DNA of 28,330 bases, taken from CAYQTL01 sp964420405 (GTDB lineage Bacteria > Acidobacteriota > Thermoanaerobaculia > Thermoanaerobaculales > Sulfomarinibacteraceae). The position numbers were made by a program, and so were the translations under genes. Below, piece by piece: positions 1 through 7,089 of this stretch (position 1 is its first letter; each line of letters begins with the position of its first letter). The stretch lies in NCBI GenBank assembly GCA_964420405.1, contig CAYQTL010000068.1, forward strand, positions 1 to 28,330. The letters are read 5' to 3'. A model generated the notes under the pieces. It ran no database searches. It was not told where the DNA came from and saw only the letters and a program-made list of their open reading frames with translations.

Positions 1-397
1 GGTTGTCGACGTCGTTCATGTAGTCGAAGTTGCGGTCCCAGGTGGTGCCGTGCTTCGCCATCAGCTTCGCCTGGAGGTCGAGCGCCTTCAGCTTCTGGGT
101 GGTCAGCGTCACGCCCGACACGCTGCGGGTGAGGATCTGGAGGTCCACGTCGGGCCCGACGGCCGCCCGCATCCGGTCCATGCACTCGAAGGGGTCCTCG
201 CCGACATAGAAGTAGGGGGCCTGGTAGCGGGCTCCGCCGCCGAACTCGAAGTGACGGATCCCGGCCTCCTTCGCGGCGAACTCCATCGCCGGCAGGATGT
301 CGTCGAGACGGACCTTGCCGCCGAACGAGCTCTGCAGGCCGTCGCGGAACGGCGTGAACATGACGCGGATCGTCTTCGGGCTGGACGTGAAGATCAT
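1..397 (-). CDS. Carboxyltransferase subunit of a biotin-dependent (de)carboxylase, partial
   Basis: This is the N-terminal 132 residues of a gene that continues past the left edge. The translation begins MIFTSSPKTIRVMFTPFRDG and carries FRDGLQS near residue 18, the counterpart of the RDAHQS metal- and keto-acid-binding motif of the HMGL-like carboxyltransferase domain found in oxaloacetate decarboxylase alpha and pyruvate carboxylase B subunits. HFEFGGGARYQ matches the E-x-W/G-GGA strand of that TIM barrel. The start ATG overlaps the stop of the upstream OadG-like gene (ATGA), with a GGAGGAGGA run just before it, so the two are translationally coupled. The enzyme would transfer carboxyl between a keto acid or acyl-CoA and carboxybiotin. 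The exact substrate cannot be read from this fragment. The biotin carrier domain and any OadB-type membrane subunit would lie to the left. Confidence 0.8.
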   Translation of the reverse strand, partial: MIFTSSPKTIRVMFTPFRDGLQSSFGGKVRLDDILPAMEFAAKEAGIRHFEFGGGARYQAPYFYVGEDPFECMDRMRAAVGPDVDLQILTRSVSGVTLTTQKLKALDLQAKLMAKHGTTWDRNFDYMNDVDN

Positions 398-615
398 CGC
401 TCCTCCTCCATGCGGGTCAGACGGGCTCCGGGGACCATGGCGGCGACCGCGGCGGACACGGCCGCCACCACCGCCGCGTCGGCGACGCCGTGTGGTGCGG
501 CCCGCGCGGGGAACGCGGACGTGATCAGCAGCATCACCGCCGCCAGAAAGGTCAACAGGACGAACACCGCGACGAACGCGATGCCGCAGATCGCGATCAG
601 GCTCGCCGGTTCCAA
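394..615 (-). CDS. OadG-like gamma subunit of a membrane-bound decarboxylase
   Basis: A 73-residue protein with one N-terminal membrane segment (about residues 5-35, rich in A, V, L, I) and a C-terminal cytoplasmic part with AVVAAVSAAVAAM and PGARLTRMEEER. This order, a hydrophobic helix followed by the AAI/VsaAvaa helix and a basic-acidic tail, is typical of the small gamma (OadG) subunits of sodium-pumping decarboxylases. I chose the TTG start because AAGGAG lies six bases before it (622-627) and no ATG or GTG starts the membrane segment. The stop overlaps the ATG of the carboxyltransferase subunit. Known gamma subunits anchor and assemble the alpha-beta complex. Whether this complex pumps sodium or only carboxylates cannot be told from the window. 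Confidence 0.75.
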   Translation of the reverse strand: MEPASLIAICGIAFVAVFVLLTFLAAVMLLITSAFPARAAPHGVADAAVVAAVSAAVAAMVPGARLTRMEEER

Positions 616-784
616 TTGAGACTCCTTTTCGGGGGCTGCCGGCCAACGGCCTGCACAGGGTGGGGATCCGGAGCTCGGCGGCACACCATCGTGTTGCGAC
701 GGAGGATACTCCGAACAGGCGGGCGCCGTCCACCCCGCGATCCGGTGTGGGCTACACTCGGCGGGTCCACGAGGAGGGGACCCC

Positions 785-2833
785 ATGGCCCGAATCCGCA
801 CCGCTGCCGTCATCCTCATCGCTCTCGTCGTCGCCGCCCCGGCCGCCGCCGCCCCACTCGGCGCGGTGTGCGAGATGCTCAGGGCGCCCGCCGTCGCGGA
901 GGACCGCCACTCCGTCGAGGGCCTGGAGCTCACCGCCGGGAGCGCGAAGCTGACCCTCGACGGGACGGTGGAGACCGTGATCGCCGGGGGTCTCCGGCTC
1001 GGTTTCGCGTTCTCCGGCTCGGGCACGATCGCGGTCACGGTCCAGGAGGGTCCGTTCCACCGCGCCAACCTCTCGACCCTCGACGCCGAGGTGGGCTTCG
1101 ACGGCGAGGGGCCGTACGTGCGGCGGTTCGAGCAGGCGCTGATCCTCGCTGATCCTCTTCCCGAGGGCGCCGTTCCGGCCGCGGTTTCGGGCGAGACCGG
1201 GCTCGGCGAGGTGCTTTCGAGGAGCCTCGGGTGGTGGTCCGAAACCCGCTACCCGCAGCTCGACCACGTGCTCGCCCCGGTCGTGCTCGACGACCTCGGC
1301 GGCCGGCACGTGCTGGCGTTCCTGTGGGGCGGCGACGGCCCGGATCTCGTGTACGCCTACGACGACATCTACGACCGGGAGGAGCAGCTGCTGCGGTGGG
1401 ACAGGAGCACCTACGGCGGCCGGTCGGTGCGGTACCTGGTCCCTCTCCTCACCCAGCCGGCGGGCTTTGACCTGCGAGCGCGCCCCCAGTCGGTCGTGCG
1501 CCAGGTCGAGGTCGACCTGGACCTGGTGTCGCCCGACAACGAGCTGCTGCGCGAGCGCACGACGACCGAGCTCGAGGCCGGTCGCAGCGGCGTCCAGCTG
1601 GTGACCTTCTCGCTGCTCAACGGCCGTTCGGGGCGGCCCGAGGCGTGGGACGAGCGGGACGATCCGTTCGTGGTCGGCTCGGTCCGCACCGCCGACGGCA
1701 CCGAGCTCGAGCACTCCCACCGCTACGACCAGCTGATGGTGAAGCTCCCCGAGCCGTTGCGCCTGGGTCAGCGCGTGCGTCTGGTGATCGAGGCGGAGGG
1801 CCGCCTGCTGAAGAACTACTCGGGTGACAGCTACCTGGTGCTCGGCAACATGGCGTACTTCCCGAGCCTCGACATCTATGACGTCCACGGGCCGTTCCGC
1901 TCCAAAGTGGTGGTGGCCGAGCCGTACGTCCCGCTGGCCACCGGCAGGACCGTCCGGCGGTGGAGCGAGGAGGGGCTCCACGGCGTCGAGTCTCTGGAGC
2001 AGGAGCCGATCTCGTTTCCGTTCGTGATCGTGGGGAAGTTCGAGGTCCACGAGGAGTCCCGCGACGGGTACACGATCCGGGTGTACTCCTACGCCATGGG
2101 TAAGAAGCGGGGAGCCGAGGCGCTGGCGCGCAACGGTCTCGCGATCCTCGACTTCTACTCGAACGGCATGCACGACTTCCCGTACGGCGAGCTGGAGGTG
2201 GTGGAGATCCCGTACTTCCGGCACTTCTTCTGGCAGGCCCCGGCCGGGGTCGTGGAGATCACGTCGGAGGGTCTCAACCCGATCGCCGGTGACGCCTCCG
2301 ACCTCGACACGCTGCTGCGGCGCTACGCCTCGAAGGGCCAGAACGCCCGCTACGCCCACGAGATCGCCCACCAGTGGTTCGGCAACATCGTGAGCTGGGC
2401 CACGCCGTACGACAACTGGCTGTCGGAGTCGTTCGCCGAGTACCTGTCGTACCTGTTCCTGACGGAGGGGGGCCAGGAGAAGCGCAAGGCGAAGGCCCAG
2501 TTCAAGGAGTGGGAGATCGACACCCGGGAGTGCTCCGACAGATCGTCGATCTACGGCGCCGCGTCGCTCGGGGGCTCGCCCCAGAACCGCCGCTGCTACA
2601 CCCAGCTGCTGTACGGCAAGGGACCGTACGTGCTGCACGCGCTCCGGCAGGAGCTGGGCGACGAGCAGTTCAAGAAGATGCTCTACTTCCTCACCACCCA
2701 GGCGGCGAAGAAGCAGATCAAGGTGACGACCGAGGACGTCATCCAGCTGGCGAGCGTGCTGGCCGGTCGTGACATGCGTCCGTTCTTCGACCGCTACGTG
2801 TTCGGTACCGGGGTTCCGGAGCTCGACGGCTAG
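785..2833 (+). CDS. Secreted M1-family metallo-aminopeptidase
   Basis: A 682-residue protein with a Sec signal peptide (MARIRTAAVILIALVVAAPA, probably cut after about residue 23). The zinc site is complete: H525-E526-x-x-H529, then 18 residues, then E548, in HEIAHQWFGN and NWLSESFAEY, as in M1 (gluzincin) aminopeptidases. AGVVEITSEG about 40 residues earlier takes the place of the GAMEN exopeptidase motif, but only the Gly and Glu are kept, so N-terminal recognition may be unusual. The protein ends in GTGVPELDG, a common C-terminal pattern in short bacterial M1 proteins. The ATG follows a GAGGAGGGG ribosome binding site. It probably trims peptides in the periplasm or at the cell surface. It overlaps the next gene by one base (TAG/GTG), so the two are probably cotranscribed. 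Confidence 0.9.
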   Translation: MARIRTAAVILIALVVAAPAAAAPLGAVCEMLRAPAVAEDRHSVEGLELTAGSAKLTLDGTVETVIAGGLRLGFAFSGSGTIAVTVQEGPFHRANLSTLDAEVGFDGEGPYVRRFEQALILADPLPEGAVPAAVSGETGLGEVLSRSLGWWSETRYPQLDHVLAPVVLDDLGGRHVLAFLWGGDGPDLVYAYDDIYDREEQLLRWDRSTYGGRSVRYLVPLLTQPAGFDLRARPQSVVRQVEVDLDLVSPDNELLRERTTTELEAGRSGVQLVTFSLLNGRSGRPEAWDERDDPFVVGSVRTADGTELEHSHRYDQLMVKLPEPLRLGQRVRLVIEAEGRLLKNYSGDSYLVLGNMAYFPSLDIYDVHGPFRSKVVVAEPYVPLATGRTVRRWSEEGLHGVESLEQEPISFPFVIVGKFEVHEESRDGYTIRVYSYAMGKKRGAEALARNGLAILDFYSNGMHDFPYGELEVVEIPYFRHFFWQAPAGVVEITSEGLNPIAGDASDLDTLLRRYASKGQNARYAHEIAHQWFGNIVSWATPYDNWLSESFAEYLSYLFLTEGGQEKRKAKAQFKEWEIDTRECSDRSSIYGAASLGGSPQNRRCYTQLLYGKGPYVLHALRQELGDEQFKKMLYFLTTQAAKKQIKVTTEDVIQLASVLAGRDMRPFFDRYVFGTGVPELDG

Positions 2834-3987
2834 TGGACCTCCGGCGCACCTCCGAGCACATGCCGCCCGCACCGCGGCCGGGCTTCAACGCGGGCTGGTT
2901 CCTGATCGTGGCCGCCGCCGCGATGGTCGTGATCGCGGGCCTGCGCGAGGCCCAGCCGATCATCATCCCGACCCTGATCGCGGCGATCCTGGCCATGTTG
3001 GCCGCGCGACCGGTCGCGTGGCTGCGGGAACGGAAGGTGCCGACCTCCCTCGCCGTGCTGCTGGTGGTGGTGGTCCTGTTCGCGGTGCTGAGCGGGGTCG
3101 CCGCCGTCGTGGGTCAGTCGGTGAACCAGTTCACCGAGGCGGTTCCCCGCTACCAGCAGCGGCTGGACGCGCTCTGGGACTCGTTCCAGGACTGGCTCCG
3201 GACCCTGCCGGTGGAGCTGCCACCGATGGAAGGGATCGAGCTCGTCGCGCCGGGCGACGTCATGGACCTGGTCGGCACCGGGCTCCGGGGGGCGATGGCG
3301 GCGCTGTCGAACACACTGCTCGTCGTGCTGATCCTGGTGTTCATGCTGCTCGAGGCCGCGGGCTTCCCGCGCAAGCTCGAGGTCGCCCTCGGCGCCGAGC
3401 CCGACGAGGTCGGCAGGTTCACGGCGGTCACCCGCCAGGTCCAGCAGTACCTCGCCATCAAGACCGTGGTCAGCCTCGCGACCGGCGTCACCGCCGGGCT
3501 GTTCGTGTGGGCGGTGGGGCTCGACTTCGCCCTGCTGTGGGGCCTGGTCGCGTTCCTGCTCAACTACATCCCGACCATCGGCTCGATCATCGCGGGCATC
3601 CCGCCGGTGCTGCTGGCCCTGATCCAGATCGGCCCCGGCACCGCACTGCTCGTGGCGCTCGGCTACGTGGTCGTCAACACCGCCTTCGGCAACCTGATCG
3701 AGCCGTCGCTGATGGGTCGCCGGCTCGGTCTTTCCACCCTGGTGGTGTTCCTTTCGCTGGTCTTCTTCGGCTGGATGTGGGGCACCATCGGCATGCTGCT
3801 CGCCGTCCCCCTGACGATGGTCGTCAAGATCCTGCTCGAGAACAGCGAGGACCTGGTGTGGGTGGCGCGGCTGCTGGACGGCGCCAAGTCGACGGAGGCC
3901 CGTTACCAGGCTCTGCGGGAGCGGCGCGAGGCCGCCGGCGGGAGCGACACCGGCGGGAAGGACGCGTCGGACGGTGCGGGACGCTGA
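2833..3987 (+). CDS. AI-2E family (PerM/YdiK-type) membrane transporter
   Basis: A 384-residue polytopic membrane protein. The C-terminal half has the family signature: NYIPTIGSIIAGIPP near residue 240, then long hydrophobic stretches with GNLIEPSLMGRRLGLS and FFGWMWGTIGMLLAVPLT. About eight membrane helices are apparent, with an extracytoplasmic stretch at about residues 90-145. Family members export varied small molecules or ions; transport of autoinducer-2 is shown only for a few, so the substrate is unknown. The GTG start overlaps the upstream stop by one base and has GGAG about 11 bases before it; an ATG nine codons later is an alternative. The tail (ERREAAGGSDTGGKDASDG) is hydrophilic and cytoplasmic. 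Its position behind an M1 peptidase suggests shared transcription, not a known joint function. Confidence 0.85.
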   Translation: MDLRRTSEHMPPAPRPGFNAGWFLIVAAAAMVVIAGLREAQPIIIPTLIAAILAMLAARPVAWLRERKVPTSLAVLLVVVVLFAVLSGVAAVVGQSVNQFTEAVPRYQQRLDALWDSFQDWLRTLPVELPPMEGIELVAPGDVMDLVGTGLRGAMAALSNTLLVVLILVFMLLEAAGFPRKLEVALGAEPDEVGRFTAVTRQVQQYLAIKTVVSLATGVTAGLFVWAVGLDFALLWGLVAFLLNYIPTIGSIIAGIPPVLLALIQIGPGTALLVALGYVVVNTAFGNLIEPSLMGRRLGLSTLVVFLSLVFFGWMWGTIGMLLAVPLTMVVKILLENSEDLVWVARLLDGAKSTEARYQALRERREAAGGSDTGGKDASDGAGR

Positions 3988-4012
3988 TCCACGTGCGGCT
4001 CGGCCGGGCTCG

Positions 4013-4163
4013 CCGCAGAGAGCGCAGAGAACGCGGAGTGGCGCCCCTCGTGGCGGGGATCCTCTCCCCGCCGCCGATCGCGACGTCGTCGCAGCCGCCG
4101 CAACGTCCTCGCGCCCGCGCTCCCTGCCGGCCCGCGACCCGCCGTTCTCCGCGTCCTCTGCGG
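4013..4163. repeat. Intergenic element bounded by CGCAGAG-type inverted repeats
   Basis: The spacer between the AI-2E gene and the convergent secreted-protein gene is framed by 21-base inverted arms at 4013-4033 and 4143-4163 that match at 18 of 21 positions. Each arm is built from about nine-base units (CGCAGAGRA and CGCGGAGAA). The middle 109 bases are GC-rich and hold no convincing gene. From memory, tandem ACGCAGAG units occur between genes in many unrelated environmental bacteria; this is recollection, not a search result. Confidence 0.6.
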
Positions 4164-4194
4164 TGATCTTCCTGAAGCGGTGAGGGGTGGCCGC

Positions 4195-5439
4195 TCAGGG
4201 GGCGTCGATGCCGCGGCGGGACCGGGCCTCGTCCGCCCGCTGCGCCGCCGCCGCGCGTTCGGCCTCCCGCCGTGCTTCGACGGCGGCGACCGCGGCAGCC
4301 CGCGCGGCAGCGATGTCGTCGGCGGTCAGACCGTCGGACGTGCGGCCGTCGGCGCCGTCGACGGGGAAGGCGTCGGGCGTTGGGTCGAATCGCTCGAGGA
4401 CTCCGTACGCCGTGGGCAGGAACACCATCGCCAGGTTGGCGTCGAAGACCGAGACGTCGCCGGCGACCTCGCGAGCGAGCAGGTACACCGTCCGGAAGCC
4501 CTCGGTGACGGGAAACACCCCGACCGGAGTCGCCGAGGAGTTGTAGATCCCGCTGGGCGCGGTTGCCGGGAACTGGATGTCCAGATCCTGCAGCGAGGGG
4601 ATGGAAGCGCTGTCGTCGATGTTCAGGCCGGTCTCCACGGTGGACGACGTTCCGTTCGAGTGGTTGAACTGGAAGTCGATTCCCGCGAGCGCCAGGATGA
4701 AGCCATCGGTCGGCGCGAAGACGGTGGTGCTCGCGATCGTCTCCAGCCCTTCGAGGGTGTTCAGGCTGCCGTCCGAGGAGGCGGAGTTCACGCCGGCCTC
4801 GTTCAGGATCTCGGGTGCGGCGATGGCGTCGATCGGGGTCTGGACGGAGAGATCCCCGGACTCGAACAGGTCGACGATGAAGTCCTCCGAGAGGATTCCC
4901 TCGCCCGGTGTCGTCTCCTCCTCCAGGAACAGGGCCGGTGAGCCGGAGTCGAGACTGAGGTACGAGCCGATGGAATCCTCCCCGATGAACCCGATCTCGG
5001 GGGCGCCGAACTGGACGTCGCCGGCCATGACGATCGGGCTGGTTCCGCCTTCGAAGGTCGTCCCCGGGGTCACGGTGTCGAAGTCGATGGCGTGGATGTC
5101 GGTGACGCCCTCCGATGTGGCGGACTGGGAGGTCACCAGCTCGCCGGCCGCGTTCCAGGCGTCCACGACGTACCGCCAGGCACCGTCGCGATCGCCGACC
5201 GGCCACTCGGCGACGGTTCCGCGCAGCGCGCGGCTGTCGTGGATCAGCGCGTCGGTCGCGGCGTCGAACACCCGCACCCGGATCCCGACGACGTCGGCGC
5301 GGTCGACCCGGAAGGTGACGGTCCCCTCGTGGTAGAGCGCGGACACGGCCGATCCCGCGGCCGGACGGTCGACCGCGCCGACGGGCGCGGCCACGGCGAT
5401 CAGGAGCATCAACCCGGCACACAGACTGCGAGCGAGCAT
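4195..5439 (-). CDS. Secreted protein of unknown function with an Ala/Arg/Glu-rich C-terminal helix
   Basis: A 414-residue protein that I do not recognise. It has a clear signal peptide (MLARSLCAGLMLLIAVAAPV, cut probably after GA near residue 22). Residues about 30-110 look like one beta-sandwich domain (TVTFRVDRADVVGIRVRVFD). The central part is rich in G, S, T, D and in short beta strands, with almost no Cys. The last 45 residues change abruptly to a charged helix (AARAAAVAAVEARREAERAA) that could form a coiled coil or attach the protein to the envelope. The ATG is preceded by AAGGAGGA, and a sigma70-like promoter lies 48-76 bases upstream, so the gene is probably a single transcription unit. 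Secretion is well supported; function is not. Confidence 0.8.
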   Translation of the reverse strand: MLARSLCAGLMLLIAVAAPVGAVDRPAAGSAVSALYHEGTVTFRVDRADVVGIRVRVFDAATDALIHDSRALRGTVAEWPVGDRDGAWRYVVDAWNAAGELVTSQSATSEGVTDIHAIDFDTVTPGTTFEGGTSPIVMAGDVQFGAPEIGFIGEDSIGSYLSLDSGSPALFLEEETTPGEGILSEDFIVDLFESGDLSVQTPIDAIAAPEILNEAGVNSASSDGSLNTLEGLETIASTTVFAPTDGFILALAGIDFQFNHSNGTSSTVETGLNIDDSASIPSLQDLDIQFPATAPSGIYNSSATPVGVFPVTEGFRTVYLLAREVAGDVSVFDANLAMVFLPTAYGVLERFDPTPDAFPVDGADGRTSDGLTADDIAAARAAAVAAVEARREAERAAAAQRADEARSRRGIDAP

Positions 5440-5486
5440 CGCGTTTCCTCCTTGGATCGTGTTCGCGATCGGGGTCGTAGAGAAAG

Positions 5487-5515
5487 AGTATGAGATGCTG
5501 TCGCAATGAAATCAA
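5487..5515 (-). promoter_or_regulatory. Putative sigma70-type promoter of the secreted protein gene
   Basis: On the minus strand TTGATT (5510-5515) and CATACT (5487-5492) are separated by exactly 17 bases; each matches the consensus at four of six positions. The site lies in a locally AT-richer stretch, 48 bases upstream of the start codon. Confidence 0.5.
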
Positions 5516-5682
5516 GAGGCCGCGCCGGGGGGTCACGTGGTCCTCACGAAAAGGTCAGGAACGGGCCCCGCCGGACGGCAGCCCCGAGCGGTTCCGCGGA
5601 GCCGGAGGATGCAGCGAGGGGTCCGGTCCGCTGTGTGGACGTGGGGCACACCGGCGGCCGCCGGCGGTGACCGCTGGAGTCC

Positions 5683-6867
5683 TCACTCCTCCCGCCACCT
5701 CCGGGCGGCCGCACCGACCGCCTCGCCGGTAGGCACCTTTGCGCCCTCGGCGACGAGGACCGCCTCGAGCGCGCCGAGACAGCGCAGGACGTTGGTCGCG
5801 TTCGACGAGTGGCCCATCAGGCCGATCCGCCAGACCCTGCCGGCGAGGTCGCCGAGGCCGGCGCCGATCTCGATGCCGTGCTCGCTGAGCAGGCGGCCCC
5901 GGACACGGGCGTCGTCGACGCCGACGGGGACGCGAACCGCGTTGAGCTGCGGGAGCCGGTACGGCTCCGCCACCGCCAGCTCGAGGCCGAGCGCCTCGAG
6001 CCCGGCCTTGAGCGCTTCGTGGTTGCGGCGGTGGCGCGCCCACGACTGCTCGATGCCTTCCTCGGCGAGGATCACGAGCGCCTCGTGCAGCGCGTACAGG
6101 GCGTTGACGGGAGCGGTGTGGTGGTACGAGCGCTTCCCGCCCGAGCCCCAGTAACCCATCACCAGGTTCGTGTCCAGAAACCAGCTCTGGATGGGATGGG
6201 TCCGCGTCCGGACCCGCTCGACGGCCTTGTCGGAGAACGTGACCGGTGACAGCCCGGGGGTGCACGACAGGCACTTCTGGCTGCCCGAGTAGACGGCGTC
6301 GGCTTCCCAGCCGTCGACCTCGAGCGGAATCCCGCCGAGCGAGGTGACCGCGTCGACGATCGCGAGGCAGTCGTGGCGGTGGGCGATCCGGATCAGGGCC
6401 TCGGCGTCGGAGCGGGCGCCGGTGGAGGTCTCGGCGTGGACGAAGGCGACCAGGGAGGCCTCCGGGTGGGCGTCGAGGGCCGCCTCCACCTTGGCGGGGC
6501 TGACGGGGTCGCCCCACGCGTCCTCGACCATCACGGCGGTCGCCCCGCAGCGGACGACGTTCTCCCGCATGCGCCCGCCGAAGACCCCGTTCTGGCACAC
6601 GACCACCGTGTCGCCGGGCTGGACCAGGTTGACGAAGCAGGCCTCCATGCCGGCCGAGCCGGGCCCGGAGACCGGCATCGTGAGCCGGTTCGAGGTGCGG
6701 AAGGCGTACTGGAGCAGCTCCTTGAGCTCGTCCATGAAGGCCACGAACACCGGGTCGAGGTGACCGAGGGTCGGGCGGGCCATCGCCTCGAGGACCCGCG
6801 GGGACACGTCGGACGGTCCGGGTCCCATGAGCGTGCGCTGCGGTGGGTGGAACGACTTCGGGTTCAT
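5683..6867 (-). CDS. Class V PLP aminotransferase (alanine/serine-glyoxylate aminotransferase type)
   Basis: A 394-residue soluble enzyme of fold-type I. MGPGPSDVSPRVLEAM at the N-terminus is the substrate-binding start typical of AGXT and serine-pyruvate aminotransferases. SGPGSAGMEA (about 67-76) binds the PLP phosphate region, HAETSTG (144-150) and VDAVTSLGG (171-179, with D172 contacting the pyridine nitrogen) follow, and GSQKC contains the Schiff-base lysine K198. RIGLMGHSS near residue 350 supplies the carboxylate-binding Arg region. The likely reaction is transamination of glyoxylate to glycine with alanine or serine as donor. The ATG follows GAGGAG. It lies 222 bases downstream of malate synthase on the same strand, which supports a role in glyoxylate handling. 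A GGGATC-rich arm lies 38-52 bases upstream on its coding strand. Confidence 0.88.
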   Translation of the reverse strand: MNPKSFHPPQRTLMGPGPSDVSPRVLEAMARPTLGHLDPVFVAFMDELKELLQYAFRTSNRLTMPVSGPGSAGMEACFVNLVQPGDTVVVCQNGVFGGRMRENVVRCGATAVMVEDAWGDPVSPAKVEAALDAHPEASLVAFVHAETSTGARSDAEALIRIAHRHDCLAIVDAVTSLGGIPLEVDGWEADAVYSGSQKCLSCTPGLSPVTFSDKAVERVRTRTHPIQSWFLDTNLVMGYWGSGGKRSYHHTAPVNALYALHEALVILAEEGIEQSWARHRRNHEALKAGLEALGLELAVAEPYRLPQLNAVRVPVGVDDARVRGRLLSEHGIEIGAGLGDLAGRVWRIGLMGHSSNATNVLRCLGALEAVLVAEGAKVPTGEAVGAAARRWREE

Positions 6868-6900
6868 CGTGACTCCTCATCCCACGTGCGTGGTGTCCTG

Positions 6901-7037
6901 CGATCGATCCCGATCCCGACGTGGGGCACGGCAACGGAATCAGCGGGAGACGTGTGCGACAGCGCCCGCAACCGCTGTCTGGAGGGTACGGGCACCGGGC
7001 GCATCGGGAACGGGACCGGGATCGGGATCGGGATCGG
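6901..7037. repeat. GGGATC-hexamer element with inverted arms, between aceB and the aminotransferase
   Basis: A C-rich arm (CCCGAT units, 6905-6919) and a G-rich arm (7003-7037: GGGAAC, GGGACC, then GGGATC repeats) face each other; 15 bases at 6905-6919 are the exact reverse complement of 7022-7036. The G-rich arm has five GGG runs spaced by three bases, a G-quadruplex-capable pattern. Between the arms lies a second small hairpin (7-bp stem 6958-6964/6973-6979). No coding sequence is supported here; short frames rich in alternating Pro-Ile or Arg-Asp come from the hexamer itself. Confidence 0.7.
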
Positions 7038-7089
7038 ATGGCGCCGTCGCGACGTGCGATCGCGCGTCTCCTCGTTTCTCCCACCTCGC

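Noticed and set aside
753..758. TACACT as a -10 element for the M1 peptidase gene
   Set aside because: Only four of six positions match, no -35 partner lies at 16-18 bases, and the distance to the start leaves the ribosome binding site close to the transcript start.
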